In this document: in pieces, positions 48,247 through 61,009 of the stretch | How the letters are laid out: each line of letters starts with the position of its first letter | Numbering within the stretch: position 1 is the first letter of the stretch | Assembly: GCA_021397835.1 (NCBI GenBank) | Contig: JAJFZO010000609.1 | Coordinates: forward strand, 11,162,001 to 11,226,000 | Source of the DNA: Moringa oleifera | Taxonomy: Eukaryota; Streptophyta; Magnoliopsida; Brassicales; Moringaceae | Reading direction: 5' to 3' | DNA: 64,000 bases | Made by a program: the position numbers and the translations under genes | The notes under the pieces: generated by a model | Seen by the model: only the letters and a program-made list of their open reading frames with translations | What the model was told of the DNA's origin: nothing | Databases searched by the model: none

Positions 48247-51200
48247 AACAGAACCAATCATCTAACCTAATATATGTAGTTATAATCTCCCAAGAGTTTT
48301 TTGAAAGTGTTCATATTAGTGTCTAAGAGGGGATTAATTTATATATTAATTTTAAAATATACATAATATTTATTTTATATTTTTATAATATATAAATATT
48401 AATAATTTTTATTTAATTAAATTTATTTAAAATGATTTAATTTTTATTAAAATATTTTTAAAATTTTTTATTTAACGATAAATTTATTTTTAAAATAGTA
48501 AAATTTACTTAATAGATTTATTTTGTTTGCCTTTGGTTTTTATTATTAGAAGTTTTCATATCTTAGAATATTGTAACTTTATAATCATATTATATTAGAT
48601 GTTGATGTAAAACTTTTTATTATTATTATTTTGTTATTTATTTTTAAATTTTTTATTTATATAAAATGTTAAAAATTTAAATATGAGATATTGGTTGAGC
48701 AATGTTAGCGCTGAGCTTGCTTCACCATGTAACAAGCACGACTAGAATTTGTTCAATCTAACTATCACTTTCAGTAGTTATTAGCATCATGGCCAAAGTA
48801 TTTATCGATAGTCAGATTTGAAGATTGATAATTTTGATAGCTAATAGATCGTGAATATGCTTAAAATAATAATATAAATTAATTAAAATTATTAATTTAT
48901 TATTAATTAATAAATAAGATAAAATTTTAATTTTATAATAATTTTATCGATAATTTATTATTATTTAATAATTAATTTTATTTATTACTCAATTTTATCA
49001 TTATTTTAAATTTGTTTATAATTTATTAATATTTTATTTTGAGGTTATTAGGTGTATCGAATTGTTCGAGAATTTATTTGTGAGATTGTAATAAAATAGT
49101 GTCAACTTTTTTTATGAAAATAATTTTTCTCATATTGAACAAAGAGCTATGTGTTTTTTAATAATTTTTTCTACTGTAGCTTTAATGGCAACTTTATAAA
49201 TAGAGAAAAAGTCAAAGAGAAATAGAAAGGCAACAACGAAATACCTATTATTAACACCCATTTTTTACTATGAGATTTAAAATTCAATTAGTTAGTTATC
49301 ATAATATCAATGTTAATTTTTTTAATTTTTTTTAAAATTGGGATTTAATTAGTAGCTTAAGATATATCTTAAACATTTTTTTGAGTTTTTATTTTTTCTA
49401 ATTGTTACATTTTTATACTAATAAAAAAATAAAGACGGAGTTTACAGGGTCGCGATCAACAATTAAATGGAAGGAAGAAAAATTTCCCATCCAAAATTTT
49501 CAAAATCTTTTTATCCAAAACGTATTACACATAAATTTATATTTTTTTCAAGTCTTTATATTTTTTTATAATTAATGCATTTTTATCGCTTTATATAAAG
49601 TGTTCAAATAAAAATAAACTATAATTTTTTTCTTTTCATTTATGGGAAGGATATCAAAAAAAAAAATTATTGGTTTTATTTATAATTTTTCAAATTTTGC
49701 ATTTATTTTTATCTTTAAGCTTTTATTTTTAATTTCTTTTTATTTAAAATTTTATTTGTTAATTTTTAGTTAGTTTATAAAATTACACCATTAATTAAAT
49801 TATAGTATAAAATCTAACTAATATGATAATTTTTCTTAACAAAATATAACTTTATTTGTTTTGAAAAAAAAATTGAGGTAAAGGTTATGTAAAATTATAA
49901 TGTTCATAAAGTGATAAATCAAATTTTGATCTATTAATTTAACTAATGTCATATTTTAGTTTAAATGACTATAAAAAAATAAGAGTATTTTCATTGTTGA
50001 AATATCTTAAAATTAACTCATATGAATTTTTTTAATCTATTTTAGATTTATTCCTTAAATTTAAATAATTTTTAACTTAAATCTATTTTTTGTAGAATTT
50101 TTAAAAGCGTTATATATATAAATATATATATATATATAATACTTAAAGAATTCTAAACTTTTATGTGATATAATTTGAATATTTTTTTAATTGTAAAAAA
50201 TTTTAAGTTTAAGATTTATTGTATAAAATTATCAATTAAAATATTTATAATTTTTAAATTTTTTAATAAAATTTAATTTAATTTAAATTGATAGATTATG
50301 ATTTGATTGGTTTTTTTTTCCACCATTAAGCTTTGTCTCGCAACATGCTATAAATATTAAGATTTTTTATATAAAATTTTATTATATAAAATAACTTTTA
50401 TAATATTTTAATAATAAAATTATTACAAAATTTAAACTACTAATTTAATAATAATATATAAATAATTATTAAAACAAATTATTTTTAATTTAATAATAAT
50501 TAACTTTGTAGGTTTTCTCAACCTTAATGACTTTTGATCAATTACTTGCAAAGATCTTAATAACACTTATAATTGCTATTAAAAATCAAAATACTTATTA
50601 TTAAAAAAATTTATATTATTATAAAATATAAATTTATTTATATAAAAATAAATATATATTAAAATTATTTTATATATATTTATAAGTATTAACTAATGAT
50701 AATTTAATTTTAAATAGAGTTTTATATTTATAATAATTTATAATTTAAATATGATAGTTGAAAAAGCTTGGTTTCTCTCTCTTTGCTTTTTTTTTTTTTT
50801 TACATACTATTTTTGATGAAGAGAACGATATTTATAATGGGTGGAGAGAGGACCAATGTCACAAGAAATCTTTTTATACTTTTCTTTCATCAATATATTA
50901 TCTCTAATAAATTTGAATGCTTAAAACTATTTATTATAATTATTTTTAATTATATTTTAAATAAAAAAATAATCATTTAATTTTTTAAATAAATAATAAC
51001 TATCAACAAAGTATATGGACCACATAATAAAATATTAAAAATGTTGTTTGGTTAAAAATAGTTAAATTAAACTTTAAAAAATTAAATATATTTTCGTTGT
51101 TAAAACTTGTAAAATTGACTAGTATAAATTCTACGCTGAGATTGAATATATTTTTGGACTCATGTGGTATTTGATATAAAATTTTAAAATTTTTAATAAT

Positions 51201-51983
51201 AATAATTTTTTAAAAAAATATTTGTTAGTACTTAAAATACTTTAAAAAAATTTTGTGATAATAATTTGAATATTTTTTATATTTATAAAAATTAAGTCAA
51301 AATTTATAGAATAATTTTTTAAAATTTTTTATAAAATAAATCTAAATTGATAAATTAAAATTTATTTTATCATATTTTAGATTTTATAATTAATTTTTAA
51401 AAAAATGTTCTTCACAATTTTAAATGATGTTTACCTTAAAAAAAAAAAAGAGTATGAGCATATGATTTTATCTAAAATATTTGAATAAATTCTAATCATA
51501 TATAGAATTTTTTTACGGTGTCTATATGTGGGTATTTATTATTTTATATATATATATATTATCAAAACAATTAGTATTAGATATTTTGAGAATTTTAAAT
51601 TTTAACAATATATTGATATGGATCATTTTTATCTATATAATTTCAAATTTTAATTTTATTAATATCTAAAAATTAAGATAATTTATATTTGCATTAATTT
51701 GATAATCTTTATCAAAACATCGTTAAATTTAAATTTAATGATTAATTTATTCCTAAATGATTGAATTTTAAACTGGTAACAATTGATAATTTAAATTTAA
51801 ATTTAATGATAATTTTTATCTTAAAATAATGATCATTATATATATAGACTATTCCTTAATTCCTTCTAATATCAAATGTTTGATGAAATTAAAAAAAGGT
51901 TAGTTTTGTTTATTAGGTTTATTTTTGTTATTTATTTTCATTATGTTGTGGTTAGCTAATTCAAGTTTTTTTTGTGTTTATAG

Positions 51984-52075
51984 CAACATGGTGCAATAGA
52001 AACTGAAGCCATGATCAAGTCCAGAGAGAAAAAGTCTTTAGTCCCACAATGGGCAAACTTTTTCACCTTCAAAAG
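51984..52075 (+). other. Orphan exon-like segment (gene fragment?)
   Basis: A 92-bp island of balanced composition sits between an acceptor (TTTATAG) and a donor (AAAAG|GTATGA) in AT-rich DNA. One frame is open through it and reads, in part, EAMIKSREKKSLVPQWANFF. I do not recognise the protein, and no neighbouring exon was found on either side within a few kb. It may be a captured exon, a remnant of a decayed gene, or chance. Confidence 0.25.
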
Positions 52076-52933
52076 GTATGACAACTTTAATTTTATTAAT
52101 TTTTTATTAATAATGTTAATCTCATTTAAATGATGAATAAAAGATGTCTGTTTTACTTATTTGGATTCATTTTTATAAAGATTAAAACTTTTCTTTCTCT
52201 TTTTTAATCCTCTTAATATTTACTAAACTTTTTAATTCATTTTTGATTTAGATAAAAAAATTGATTTTGATTGGTAAAATGTGCTGTTTATAAGTTTATG
52301 TAGACAAGAATAAGTTCCTATTATTTTAAATGATATTTTACATGTAGTGGTTTTATTCTTGACTTTGTTCAGATCTAACGAAAAGCTTTTGGATCTAAGT
52401 TTGTAATTTTTATGTTTAACTGTTTGTGTTCTCCTCTAGTGTTTTTTCAAATTTTATTTAATTTTGAAAACTTATTATTTGTGTCTTTAATTTAAAAAGA
52501 CATAACATTAATAAAAGTGATAAATATTTTAATATAAAAATTATTTTGAAAAAGATGTGATATTTTTTTATAAACAATTGTATTAAGCAAAATAATAACA
52601 ATACATTAATTTAACCATATAATTATCAAAAACTACATAAATGATATACTATATCATTAAAGTTTATATTTTTAGTCTTTATAATAAGTATAGTAGATAT
52701 AATTTTTTTTTATTATGAATAGATTTCTACTATTTTGTTTAAACCATGTTGTTGAAGTTTAATTATTATTAGTAGTTGAATTTTAATTTATGTTATTCAA
52801 ATATCTGATACATACCTGAATAAAAAATAAAAAAATATTTATAAAGGAATTAAAATAAATAATAAAATAAAAATTTGTTATTATTATTATCAAAATATGT
52901 GAATAATTTGGTGCATTTTTTGAATCTGCTCCA

Positions 52934-53221
52934 TCACTCTGCCAATCCCATCCAGCAGTAGTTAAGGTGGGTATAGCTGATCCATTGGTATTCTAAAATC
53001 CCACTTGCCCAGCAGAACCTGTATTGCAACTCTTCGCCCATTAACCTACTCAATCTGGTGTCTCTGTTACTTAATAATGCAGTGAAAGAGACCTTCTGTT
53101 GACCCCCTGCCTGGATATTAATTTCACTCTTTCCAATCTCTTCAGCTCCTTCTCTCATCAGGAAAGAAAACCCATCTGTCAGATTCACAATTATGTGTGA
53201 AGTTATCAAATCGTCTGTCAT
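52934..53221 (-). CDS. Hypothetical 95-residue ORF
   Basis: An ATG-initiated ORF on the minus strand with much better base balance than the desert to its left. It starts MTDDLITSHIIVNLTDGFSF and contains LMREGAEEIGKSEINIQAGG and GEELQYRFCWASG; it stops at 52934. It has no recognisable domain, signal peptide or membrane helix. It may be a real small gene, an exon of a larger gene, or a gene fragment. It diverges from the polygalacturonase gene, about 0.8 kb from that start. Confidence 0.25.
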   Translation of the reverse strand: MTDDLITSHIIVNLTDGFSFLMREGAEEIGKSEINIQAGGQQKVSFTALLSNRDTRLSRLMGEELQYRFCWASGILEYQWISYTHLNYCWMGLAE

Positions 53222-53843
53222 TACTCACTTTCTGGGTGTTTTTTCTTGTGGGTGAAATGACAGTTTATGGAGCAGATGCACATCCCTCTTCTTCTTAGAT
53301 GTTTTTAAAACAGAAGGGGAGAAGTTTTAATCTTTTAGATGTAAAATTTTTAAGCTCTGATAACAAAAGGTCCAGCCTTTCGTGTTATAAATCCTGTTTG
53401 GTATATAAGAAAATCATCATTGAATTTCCAAATGGAGAAAGTGGAGCAATGGGCATGCTTACTGCCTAAAAGTTTCCTTGGAGAAATAAGGAAATGAATT
53501 TTTTATTTCAAACCAATGCAAGATCAAATGACTCATCTTATCTCTTTAGTCATTACCCAAAAAAAATCAGTAAGTGGATACTGGGGGAAAAAAGAGTATT
53601 TTTCACTACTCTGCACGTGTCATTAATGGGAAAAAGTAGCAGGTGGTATCCATGAACCCGTTGTTATTCAGATCACTGTATATCGCTCTCCTCTCCATGC
53701 TTCTCTCTCTCTCAACACAGTTAGAGAGTCTTCCCTTCAAATTTACTCCATCATTCACAACAAATCCACCAGATTCTGATTGCTAACATCTCAACCAATC
53801 CTCCCCGGAGAAATACTCCTATTCCCTCCGCTCTTTCTCAAAT

Positions 53844-53881
<38 letters not shown>

Positions 53882-54044
53882 CTGTAAAATATCCGAGAAA
53901 AACTACCAAATCCATGTTCATAGACAAACGTTTCCTGTCTCCTGGTCTCTCATTACTTTACCCTATTGAAATCACACTAAAGCAAAGAACTTAAACTGAA
54001 TTTTGGTGTCCAGACAGAAAATAAAATACCCTTCTCGCAATCGT
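53222..54044. other. GH28 gene promoter and leader
   Basis: About 820 bp upstream of the polygalacturonase-like start. The second half is pyrimidine-rich, with a (TC)16 tract at 53847-53878, as often seen in plant 5' UTRs. No other gene is visible. Confidence 0.55.
53847..53878. repeat. (TC)16 microsatellite in the GH28 leader region
   Basis: A perfect TC dinucleotide tract about 170 bp before the start codon, most likely in the 5' UTR or core promoter. Such Y-patch or GAGA-type tracts are common near plant transcription starts and are polymorphic. Confidence 0.9.
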
Positions 54045-57000
54045 ATGATGGTGGAGACTTCGCCACTCGGGCGGTTTCAGTTGCCGCAACATAGGATGGA
54101 AGTAAAGCGATGCCTTACGGCGTTCCTCTTGTCGTACAAGACCCTCTTCGCTGTCCTGTGGATCTCGGTGTTCGCGTTGGTTGTTGTGTGGCAATGGAAT
54201 GTGGTTGGGGTGGTCTCGAGTTTCTGGCGGGCCGTACCAATGAGGCCCATACCACAGATGAGGCCCGTAGCTTTCAACCTGACAGATTTCGGAGGCGTGG
54301 GCGACGGGGTGACGTTGAACACGGAGGCTTTCGAGAGGGCCGTCTCCGCGATCTCCAAGCTCGCGAAGAGAGGCGGTGGGCAGCTCAATGTGCCACCTGG
54401 CAGATGGCTGACGGCGCCGTTTAACCTCACTAGTCATATGACTTTGTTTCTCGCCGAGAATGCTGAGATACTTGGAGTGGAGGTTCGTTTTTCTTTTGCT
54501 CTTTATTCTTTTCCCTTTGTTTTTGTTTTTTGCTTTTTTTTTTTTTGGTTGGGGGGGGGGGGGGGGAGCTATGGGTTTAGCCTTTAACTTGTTCCCCTTG
54601 TTTAGTGATGTTGCTTGCTTTCATGTCTTCATCTTTCTGGTTCACTATGATCTTCGTTTCATAGTTGCAACTATCTCTTTCTGTTTGCAGCAGTCTAGGT
54701 TTGGCCATATACTTGGTTTTCCTTTCATGTAAGGTCTGTTTGTTTTAGGTCTGTGTTATGAGGAAACTGCTCCGAGTGACACAAGGACTCGTTGCTGGCT
54801 AATAATAACTAAAGCCAGTTCATTGAGATGCTGCAGTGGATATGAACTGTGGAATTGATACTGGATCTTCATGTACATTAATGATTGATGAGATATGGAA
54901 AGGATATAATAGCAATGAGTCTTATCACTTACAAAATGAAAATGAAGATATTATGCAAGTTTCGATGATGTCAATGAGGCTCTGAGTTCAGCTTGGCAAC
55001 CTGATAGCTGGCATTAAACCATACAGGACAGATTACAAACACTTAACACGTACTTTTTCGTCCATAAATTTGTCATAAAGTCTAAGCTTCAAAAACTTAG
55101 TTGAAGCATGACCAGCCGAAAGTAGCTGATAGAATAATAACCAAGCCAAAGACAAGCTAGGAGAGCATGCCACCTCTGTAAATTTTGTTGCTGCATAGAA
55201 GTTGTTGATTATCATTGGGTGCTTATGTGGTAATTCAGTTAGTGTTAGATATTGTATTACCAGTTCTTCCATCTTTGAAATTTAATGCTGCTGGGACTGA
55301 TAGCTCCTGGGTAAATGTGGTAGCGCAAGATTGATAAAGGTCGAACCATGCAAATTAATGTTCCATTAATGTAAGTGGCTGAGAAGAAAGAAAGATGCAT
55401 GAGAGAATCAAGAGAGTTGTTTTGTTTCGTGTTTTTATTGATTGATGCAGCCGTATTTGTAATGTTATGAATTACTAGTACAGATTGGATAAGAAGTCAT
55501 TCAATAAGCATTTCTTACATTATCATACTCGAGACAACCTTTTTTTTTCTTAGTAGTCCCTTTTATTTTGAGGGTGCAACTTGTCTCAAACCATGGTGAT
55601 GTAAATCTGTTGTCAAGTAGCATCTTCACCTTTAGGCGCTCCTAATAGATTGCTGGGATGCTATCACAATAAGTTTTCTTCTATCCAACAGATTATAGGA
55701 AATTGATACATCAAGATTATAGTTCTCCTAGTATTCATTATGCCATAGCTGGCATGTCTTCCATGTTTCATGTATAAAATTTTGATGTATATCTTGATTC
55801 TTAGACTGTCCTGCTTATCACTTCACAGACACTGTGGTTTTCTTTGAAGTCACCATTTTCCCTTACCTAATCATCTAAGCCTCTGATTGTATGTTCTTCT
55901 TTTGCGTATAATTTCCACATTGGTGGTTATTTTGGACATGTTTCTGACCTGAAATTTAACAGGATGAGAAGTACTGGCCACTATTGCCTCCATTGCCTTC
56001 ATATGGATATGGGAGGGAGCATCCCGGACCTCGTTATGGGAGTTTAATCCATGGTCAAAACCTCAGAGATGTTGTTATTACTGGTCAGTTAATTCTATTT
56101 TTTTTAAGCTTAGATGGATTACATGTCCTGACATATTTTCAGTGGTCGCCTAAAAAAGTGATTTTATGTTCTGCACGGTCCTATATTAAATTTATGTTTC
56201 AATTTCTGCATCTTCATATTGAAAGCATTGGAGTCTGAATTGGGTCAGTTTAGTCTCCTCATGGCCTTTGGAGGAAAAACTAGGGAGACTAAGCCGGAGA
56301 ATTCCTTGATTCTGGAGTTGTAGTTTACTAGTGAAGTTTACTTTGTGGAAACCTTATAACTATCGTTGCTATCAAGTTGTTAACTTCTATAGTTTCGTGA
56401 GGGGAGTCCAAATGTAAACTGTCAAGTTGTCCTGGCAAGGACCTGCCAGAGTGCTTCATATTCAACTCTATATCAAGATATTGGTTTTCTTCAGGGAAGA
56501 AACATGTGGATAACATGGGTGCACATAACATTCAAACACTGAATGCCTTATGATAGATTTGCTTGTAGACAACTCATAGTCTTTTAAACATAATAAATAA
56601 GAGGGCTTTTGAGGGGATTGAGACGCTGTTGGAATTGGTTAGGGATTATTGGTTGTATACATTGAAATTTTGGATATCGAGCATCTTTTTTTGTAAAAAG
56701 ACTTGCAGATTTCACAGAAATCTTAAACCTCTAAAGTCAAGATATGCTTGTAAAGGCAGCACTCCCTGGCTGCTATGTGAATAATAAATATATACATATT
56801 ATTCCTCGTAAATAAAAAATATAATAATCACAGATGTGGAATTTATATTTTCAGTGTATCTGTTGTGTCTAAAGGGAACCTCAAATAGCCTTGTTAAGCT
56901 AGTCTCAGCACTTTCTAAGAGATTGGAGTTTGGCATGCTAATTCCTGAACCACCTTTGCCTAGTGAGTAGTGTGACCTGTGATATTATGTGCCATGCTAG

Positions 57001-59266
57001 CTTGAGAAGAGTGGCCATTCATAGATTCTTCTTTCAGGAAGAATTCGTTTCTGTTGCTCTATTGCTTACCTTCTGGCACATGACATCAATATATTACTTG
57101 GTAGCTTTGTGACCCTAGACTTATTTTGTGGAAACAGATGGAAAATCAAATAGTAGGCTGCATAGGAAACATCTCGTCTATACCCTGGATCCCATAGTTT
57201 GGGGTCCAGGTATGTTTTCTGCTATCAACAGCTCCACAAACCTTCTCTAATAACAATTCTTCAAACCTTTTTCCGCAATCAAGGATAACCAACTTTTTTC
57301 CCTTTCCATGTGTCCTTATGAGCATCTGCCACAAACTGTTTTCATCTTAAGATACTTAATGATTTCATTTTATGCTACTTAGGGAACTGTCTGTGTGGCT
57401 GAAAGTCCAAACCGATGGAATACTGGTAATTTTTAATGTCTGGCAGCAAACGTAGCATAGATTTGATTGTTTCAAATTTTTGACTCTGTAAGTTGATCTG
57501 GAATGTCAATGGTTTAGTTAAATAATTTTGGTGAACAAAGCTGTCTGCCTGTTTACTTCACAGATGCTCGATTGATTGTTAATCTCCTTCAACTTCTTCT
57601 TTCCATGATTGACAGGGCATAATGGTACTATCAACGGACAAGGTCAAGCATGGTGGAACAAGTATCGCCAAAAGCTTCTCAACCACACTAGGGGCCCTCT
57701 TGTGCAGATAATGTGGTCTCGTGACATTCTGGTCACTAACATAACTTTGCGTGATTCCCCATTTTGGACACTTCATCCATATGACTGCAAGAATGTAACA
57801 ATCAGAAGCGTTACCATCTTGGCTCCTGTAGTTAAAGCCCCAAATACTGATGGAATTGATCCGGGTAAGCATTCTAATTCATTTTTGTTGATGTAATCTA
57901 TGATGGGAAAAAGCTGCAGACAACATTTGTGGGAGGAAAGTTATTTATTTCACGTTGCAGTATGATAGAAGGCAAATACCAAAGCCAAATATGAAGAGAA
58001 AAATACTTTTAACTGATAAGTCTAAAAGATGCTCTCTGGCAGCGGTTTTCTGATTTCCCAGATCACATCGTGGGTGGGTTTGATACCATATGGCGAATGC
58101 ATATGCTGTTCTTAGGAGATGATGAAGCTACAGAACACAAAATTGATCTTATGTCAGTGTTACATGGCTATTGGAAATTGAGCTGGAGTTGAGAATGATT
58201 GAAAAGAAAATAATGTTGCATGTTTAGGAGTTGATTCCTTTAGTGTATGTGAGCAAACTGCCCCGATTTCTCCCTTGGTTCTGCTTTCTTCCTCATCCCC
58301 GCCCCCACCCATGTCTTTCCTCCTGATAAGTTTAGGAGTTTTAGATTGCAAGTTTATAATTGCAAGGCCCAGACGTCCACCGGGCCAAGTTAGAGATTGA
58401 TTGCTAAGTTCCGGTAAATTGTGAATGGTGACTGACTCCCAAATTCTTTGTGGTGAACAGATTCATGTGAGGATATGGTGATTGAGGACTGTTATATTAG
58501 CGTGGGAGATGATGCCATTGCCATAAAGAGTGGCTGGGATCAGTATGGAATTGCTTATGGGCGACCTTCAGCTAACATTCTCATTCGTAATCTCGTTGTT
58601 CGCTCTGTGGTCAGGTGAGCTGTCTACCTAATTTTAAATTACTGCAACAGAATGTAACTTCAACCATCTCGTCCCTTTAGATTGCATGGCTTCCCCCTTT
58701 TGATGGTAACTGATATCCCCTTGTCTGAACTGCGAAACAGTGCTGGTGTGTCGATAGGAAGTGAAATGTCTGGTGGAGTATCCAATGTTACTGTGGAGAA
58801 TCTCCTTGTGTGGGGCTCACGACGTGCAGTCCGGATCAAGACTGCCCCTGGGAGAGGTGGATACGTTCGAGATATAACCTATCGAAATCTGACATTTGAC
58901 AATGTCAGAGTGGGGATTGTCATTAAGACAGACTACAACGAACACCCAGATGGTGGTTTTGATCCAAAAGCTGTGCCTACACTCAAGGACATTAGCTTCA
59001 CGGGAATACATGGCCAGGGAGTTCGAGTGCCAGTTCGTATCCATGGAAGTGAAGAAATCCCAGTGATGAACGTGACTTTCCGGGATATGTCAGTAGGAAT
59101 ATCATACAAGAAAAAGCACATATTCCAGTGCGGCTTTGTTCAAGGCCGCGTAATGGGAAACATTTTCCCTGCTCCTTGTGAGAACCTCGACCTGTACAAT
59201 GAGCAAGGTCAGCTTGTTAGGCGCTCTGCGTCACAGAATGCAACAGACATTGATTACGATTTCTGA
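54045..59266 (+). CDS. Membrane-anchored GH28 polygalacturonase-like protein
   Basis: GH28 enzymes hydrolyse pectic homogalacturonan in the cell wall. Five exons: 54045-54482, 55963-56083, 57616-57864, 58461-58614 and 58741-59266, 1488 nt, 495 residues. After a short basic segment there is one uncleaved hydrophobic helix (about residues 32-50, FAVLWISVFALVVVWQW), a type II anchor. Next come FNLTDFGGVGDGVTLNTEAF and the beta-helix. Catalytic motifs are present: NTDGIDP (Asn263-Thr-Asp265), GDDAIAIKSG (Asp286-Asp287) and RIK (Arg352-Ile-Lys354). The usual G-H-G stretch is replaced by SAGVSIGSEMSGGVSN, as in the broad plant clade of this shape, so activity should not be assumed. N-glycosylation sequons such as NVT are frequent. 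The two tandem ATGs at 54045 and 54048 make the first residue uncertain by one. Confidence 0.93.
54534..54566. repeat. Poly-T followed by (G)16 tract in GH28 intron 1
   Basis: A run of about 13 T (interrupted after by GGTT) is followed by 16 consecutive G at 54551-54566, just downstream of the exon 1 donor. Such a G-run could form a quadruplex in DNA or pre-mRNA. It is also a place where assembly length is unreliable. Confidence 0.85.
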
Positions 59267-60988
59267 AATGGTCTCTGGTTTGCAACCCACAGAGCCTGTC
59301 TGAGCGGAGAACAGCAACTCTCATTGTATGTTGGGTCAACAAATTTGTAACTTCCAGTCTCGCTAAAATGTTGTTTTTCACTGTGGTTTATAATCTTTTT
59401 GTGACATGTATATACAAGAAATTTTAATCTTACACATTCATGAGGTTACCTAACAAGATAGATTGGTTTTTACATTGTCCAGTTCTCTAGATGCAGAAGC
59501 TCCGTGTTTTTCAGCTTTTTGATTGTTTGATTTCTTAAGATCAGGAGACTTTCAACAAGGGAATCAATGTCTGGATTGCCATCAGAAACAGGAAAAATGG
59601 TTTCTTTAAAGACAAAACAACATTAGATCATGTCTGTACTGAAGATCTTCTTGATTCTGGCAAGTTGTCAACTCGAGCAGCTGAACTATCAATGCATTGT
59701 TACCCATGTGAGTTTTCAGGCCATCTGAATTGACCAAGGAGAAAGGATGAATATGATTATCAGGTTAATCAGTGGACCACAGACATCAGCAGTGGACTAT
59801 CAACAGAAGATAAAAACTGTATCAACTAATTAACCATAATTTGGTAGACCAAACACCAACCTTGATTAAAGCTTAATTAGTAATTAATTAAACTCCATGT
59901 GACTTTAGAATCCAGAAGAGTCAACCCACGTTACTCTAACTTTTATCCATTTACTTTTAACATTTCTTGGTAACACGTCCCTGTCTACACGTTCTTGCCT
60001 TTATAATTGAGTTTTCGTTTTCACCTACCCAACAATTAAATATTTCAGAAAACAAAAATAACAAAACCAATAGACCATTGTGTCTATTAATTCAATGTTG
60101 CCTAATCTCATGACTCATGTGCTTTGAATTCCTTAGTCCACAATGCCGACTCTATCACGAAAATATTTAATATTAATTTTTTAAAATTATATTTTATGAG
60201 CCTTGGATTCTAAGCAAAAAAATAGATATTTATTTTATTAATTTTGTTTAAGTATTTATTTATGTTTTTATTATTGGAGACATTCAATGATTGCATATTT
60301 TGATGGAAAGCATCTTAGGTGAAAGTGAAAGCCACGTTTTGAATTGACCCACATGGGAATTGCTTAGAACAACATATTAATGCAAAAAATAATTTAGAAA
60401 AAAAGCCAGGGATCCAACTAAAGTAATCGACGTTGCCGTTTCAACAATTTGCTTGATCCGAAAAAAGCATACGCCCCTTCCTTGCGAGACATCGATGTAT
60501 TTTATATGTTTTAAATATTAATATAAATCATAATTTTTTATACATAAAATTTTATGACAAGTTTTATTATAAAAGAGCAATTAATAAAAACTATATAATA
60601 AAAAGTAATTTTTTTTCATTTTCTTTAAAATTCTATTGTTGCGTAATTGATAGATGCCTTGATGTAGCTTTGATGCCACTTAATTTATATGCTTAGCTTG
60701 GAATCATATTTTTCTATATAAATTTCAATTATTCGAATATTTATTTTTGAAATTATTTAAAACAACGAATTATTTCAAACTTTTTATCATATTAAAGGCA
60801 TTGACTATGTGATACAAACAAACGAATAAGGAATTGGAATCAATTATTAAGTAATATTCTTATATTCTTTTTATACATGTGATGATACCATTGAAGACCA
60901 AAATCAAACTTGACACATACACATATGTATTACTTACACTATTAAAAACAATAAAAGAAACTATTATGCTTATTTGATGATCAATTGC

Positions 60989-61009
60989 TTATATATATAT
61001 ATATATATT
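60989..61009. repeat. (TA) microsatellite
   Basis: A run of about ten TA units in an AT-rich spacer, 2.6 kb upstream of the JAZ-type gene. Confidence 0.8.

Larger units (their letters stand above)
47944..52933. other. LHCA6 promoter, then a gene-poor AT-rich desert
   Basis: Positions 47944-48300 are the LHCA6 leader and promoter. From about 48340 to 52920 the sequence is strongly A/T-rich, full of ATT and TAA repeats and short poly-A or poly-T runs. No transposon protein or matching long terminal repeats could be recognised by eye. Exceptions are a short patch at 48700-48790 and an exon-like segment at 51984-52075. Old, decayed repeat DNA is the most likely explanation. Confidence 0.55.

Noticed and set aside
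48340..52920. Possible LTR retrotransposon
   Set aside because: No gag or pol motifs, primer-binding site or paired long repeats could be seen. A self-alignment would be needed to exclude it.
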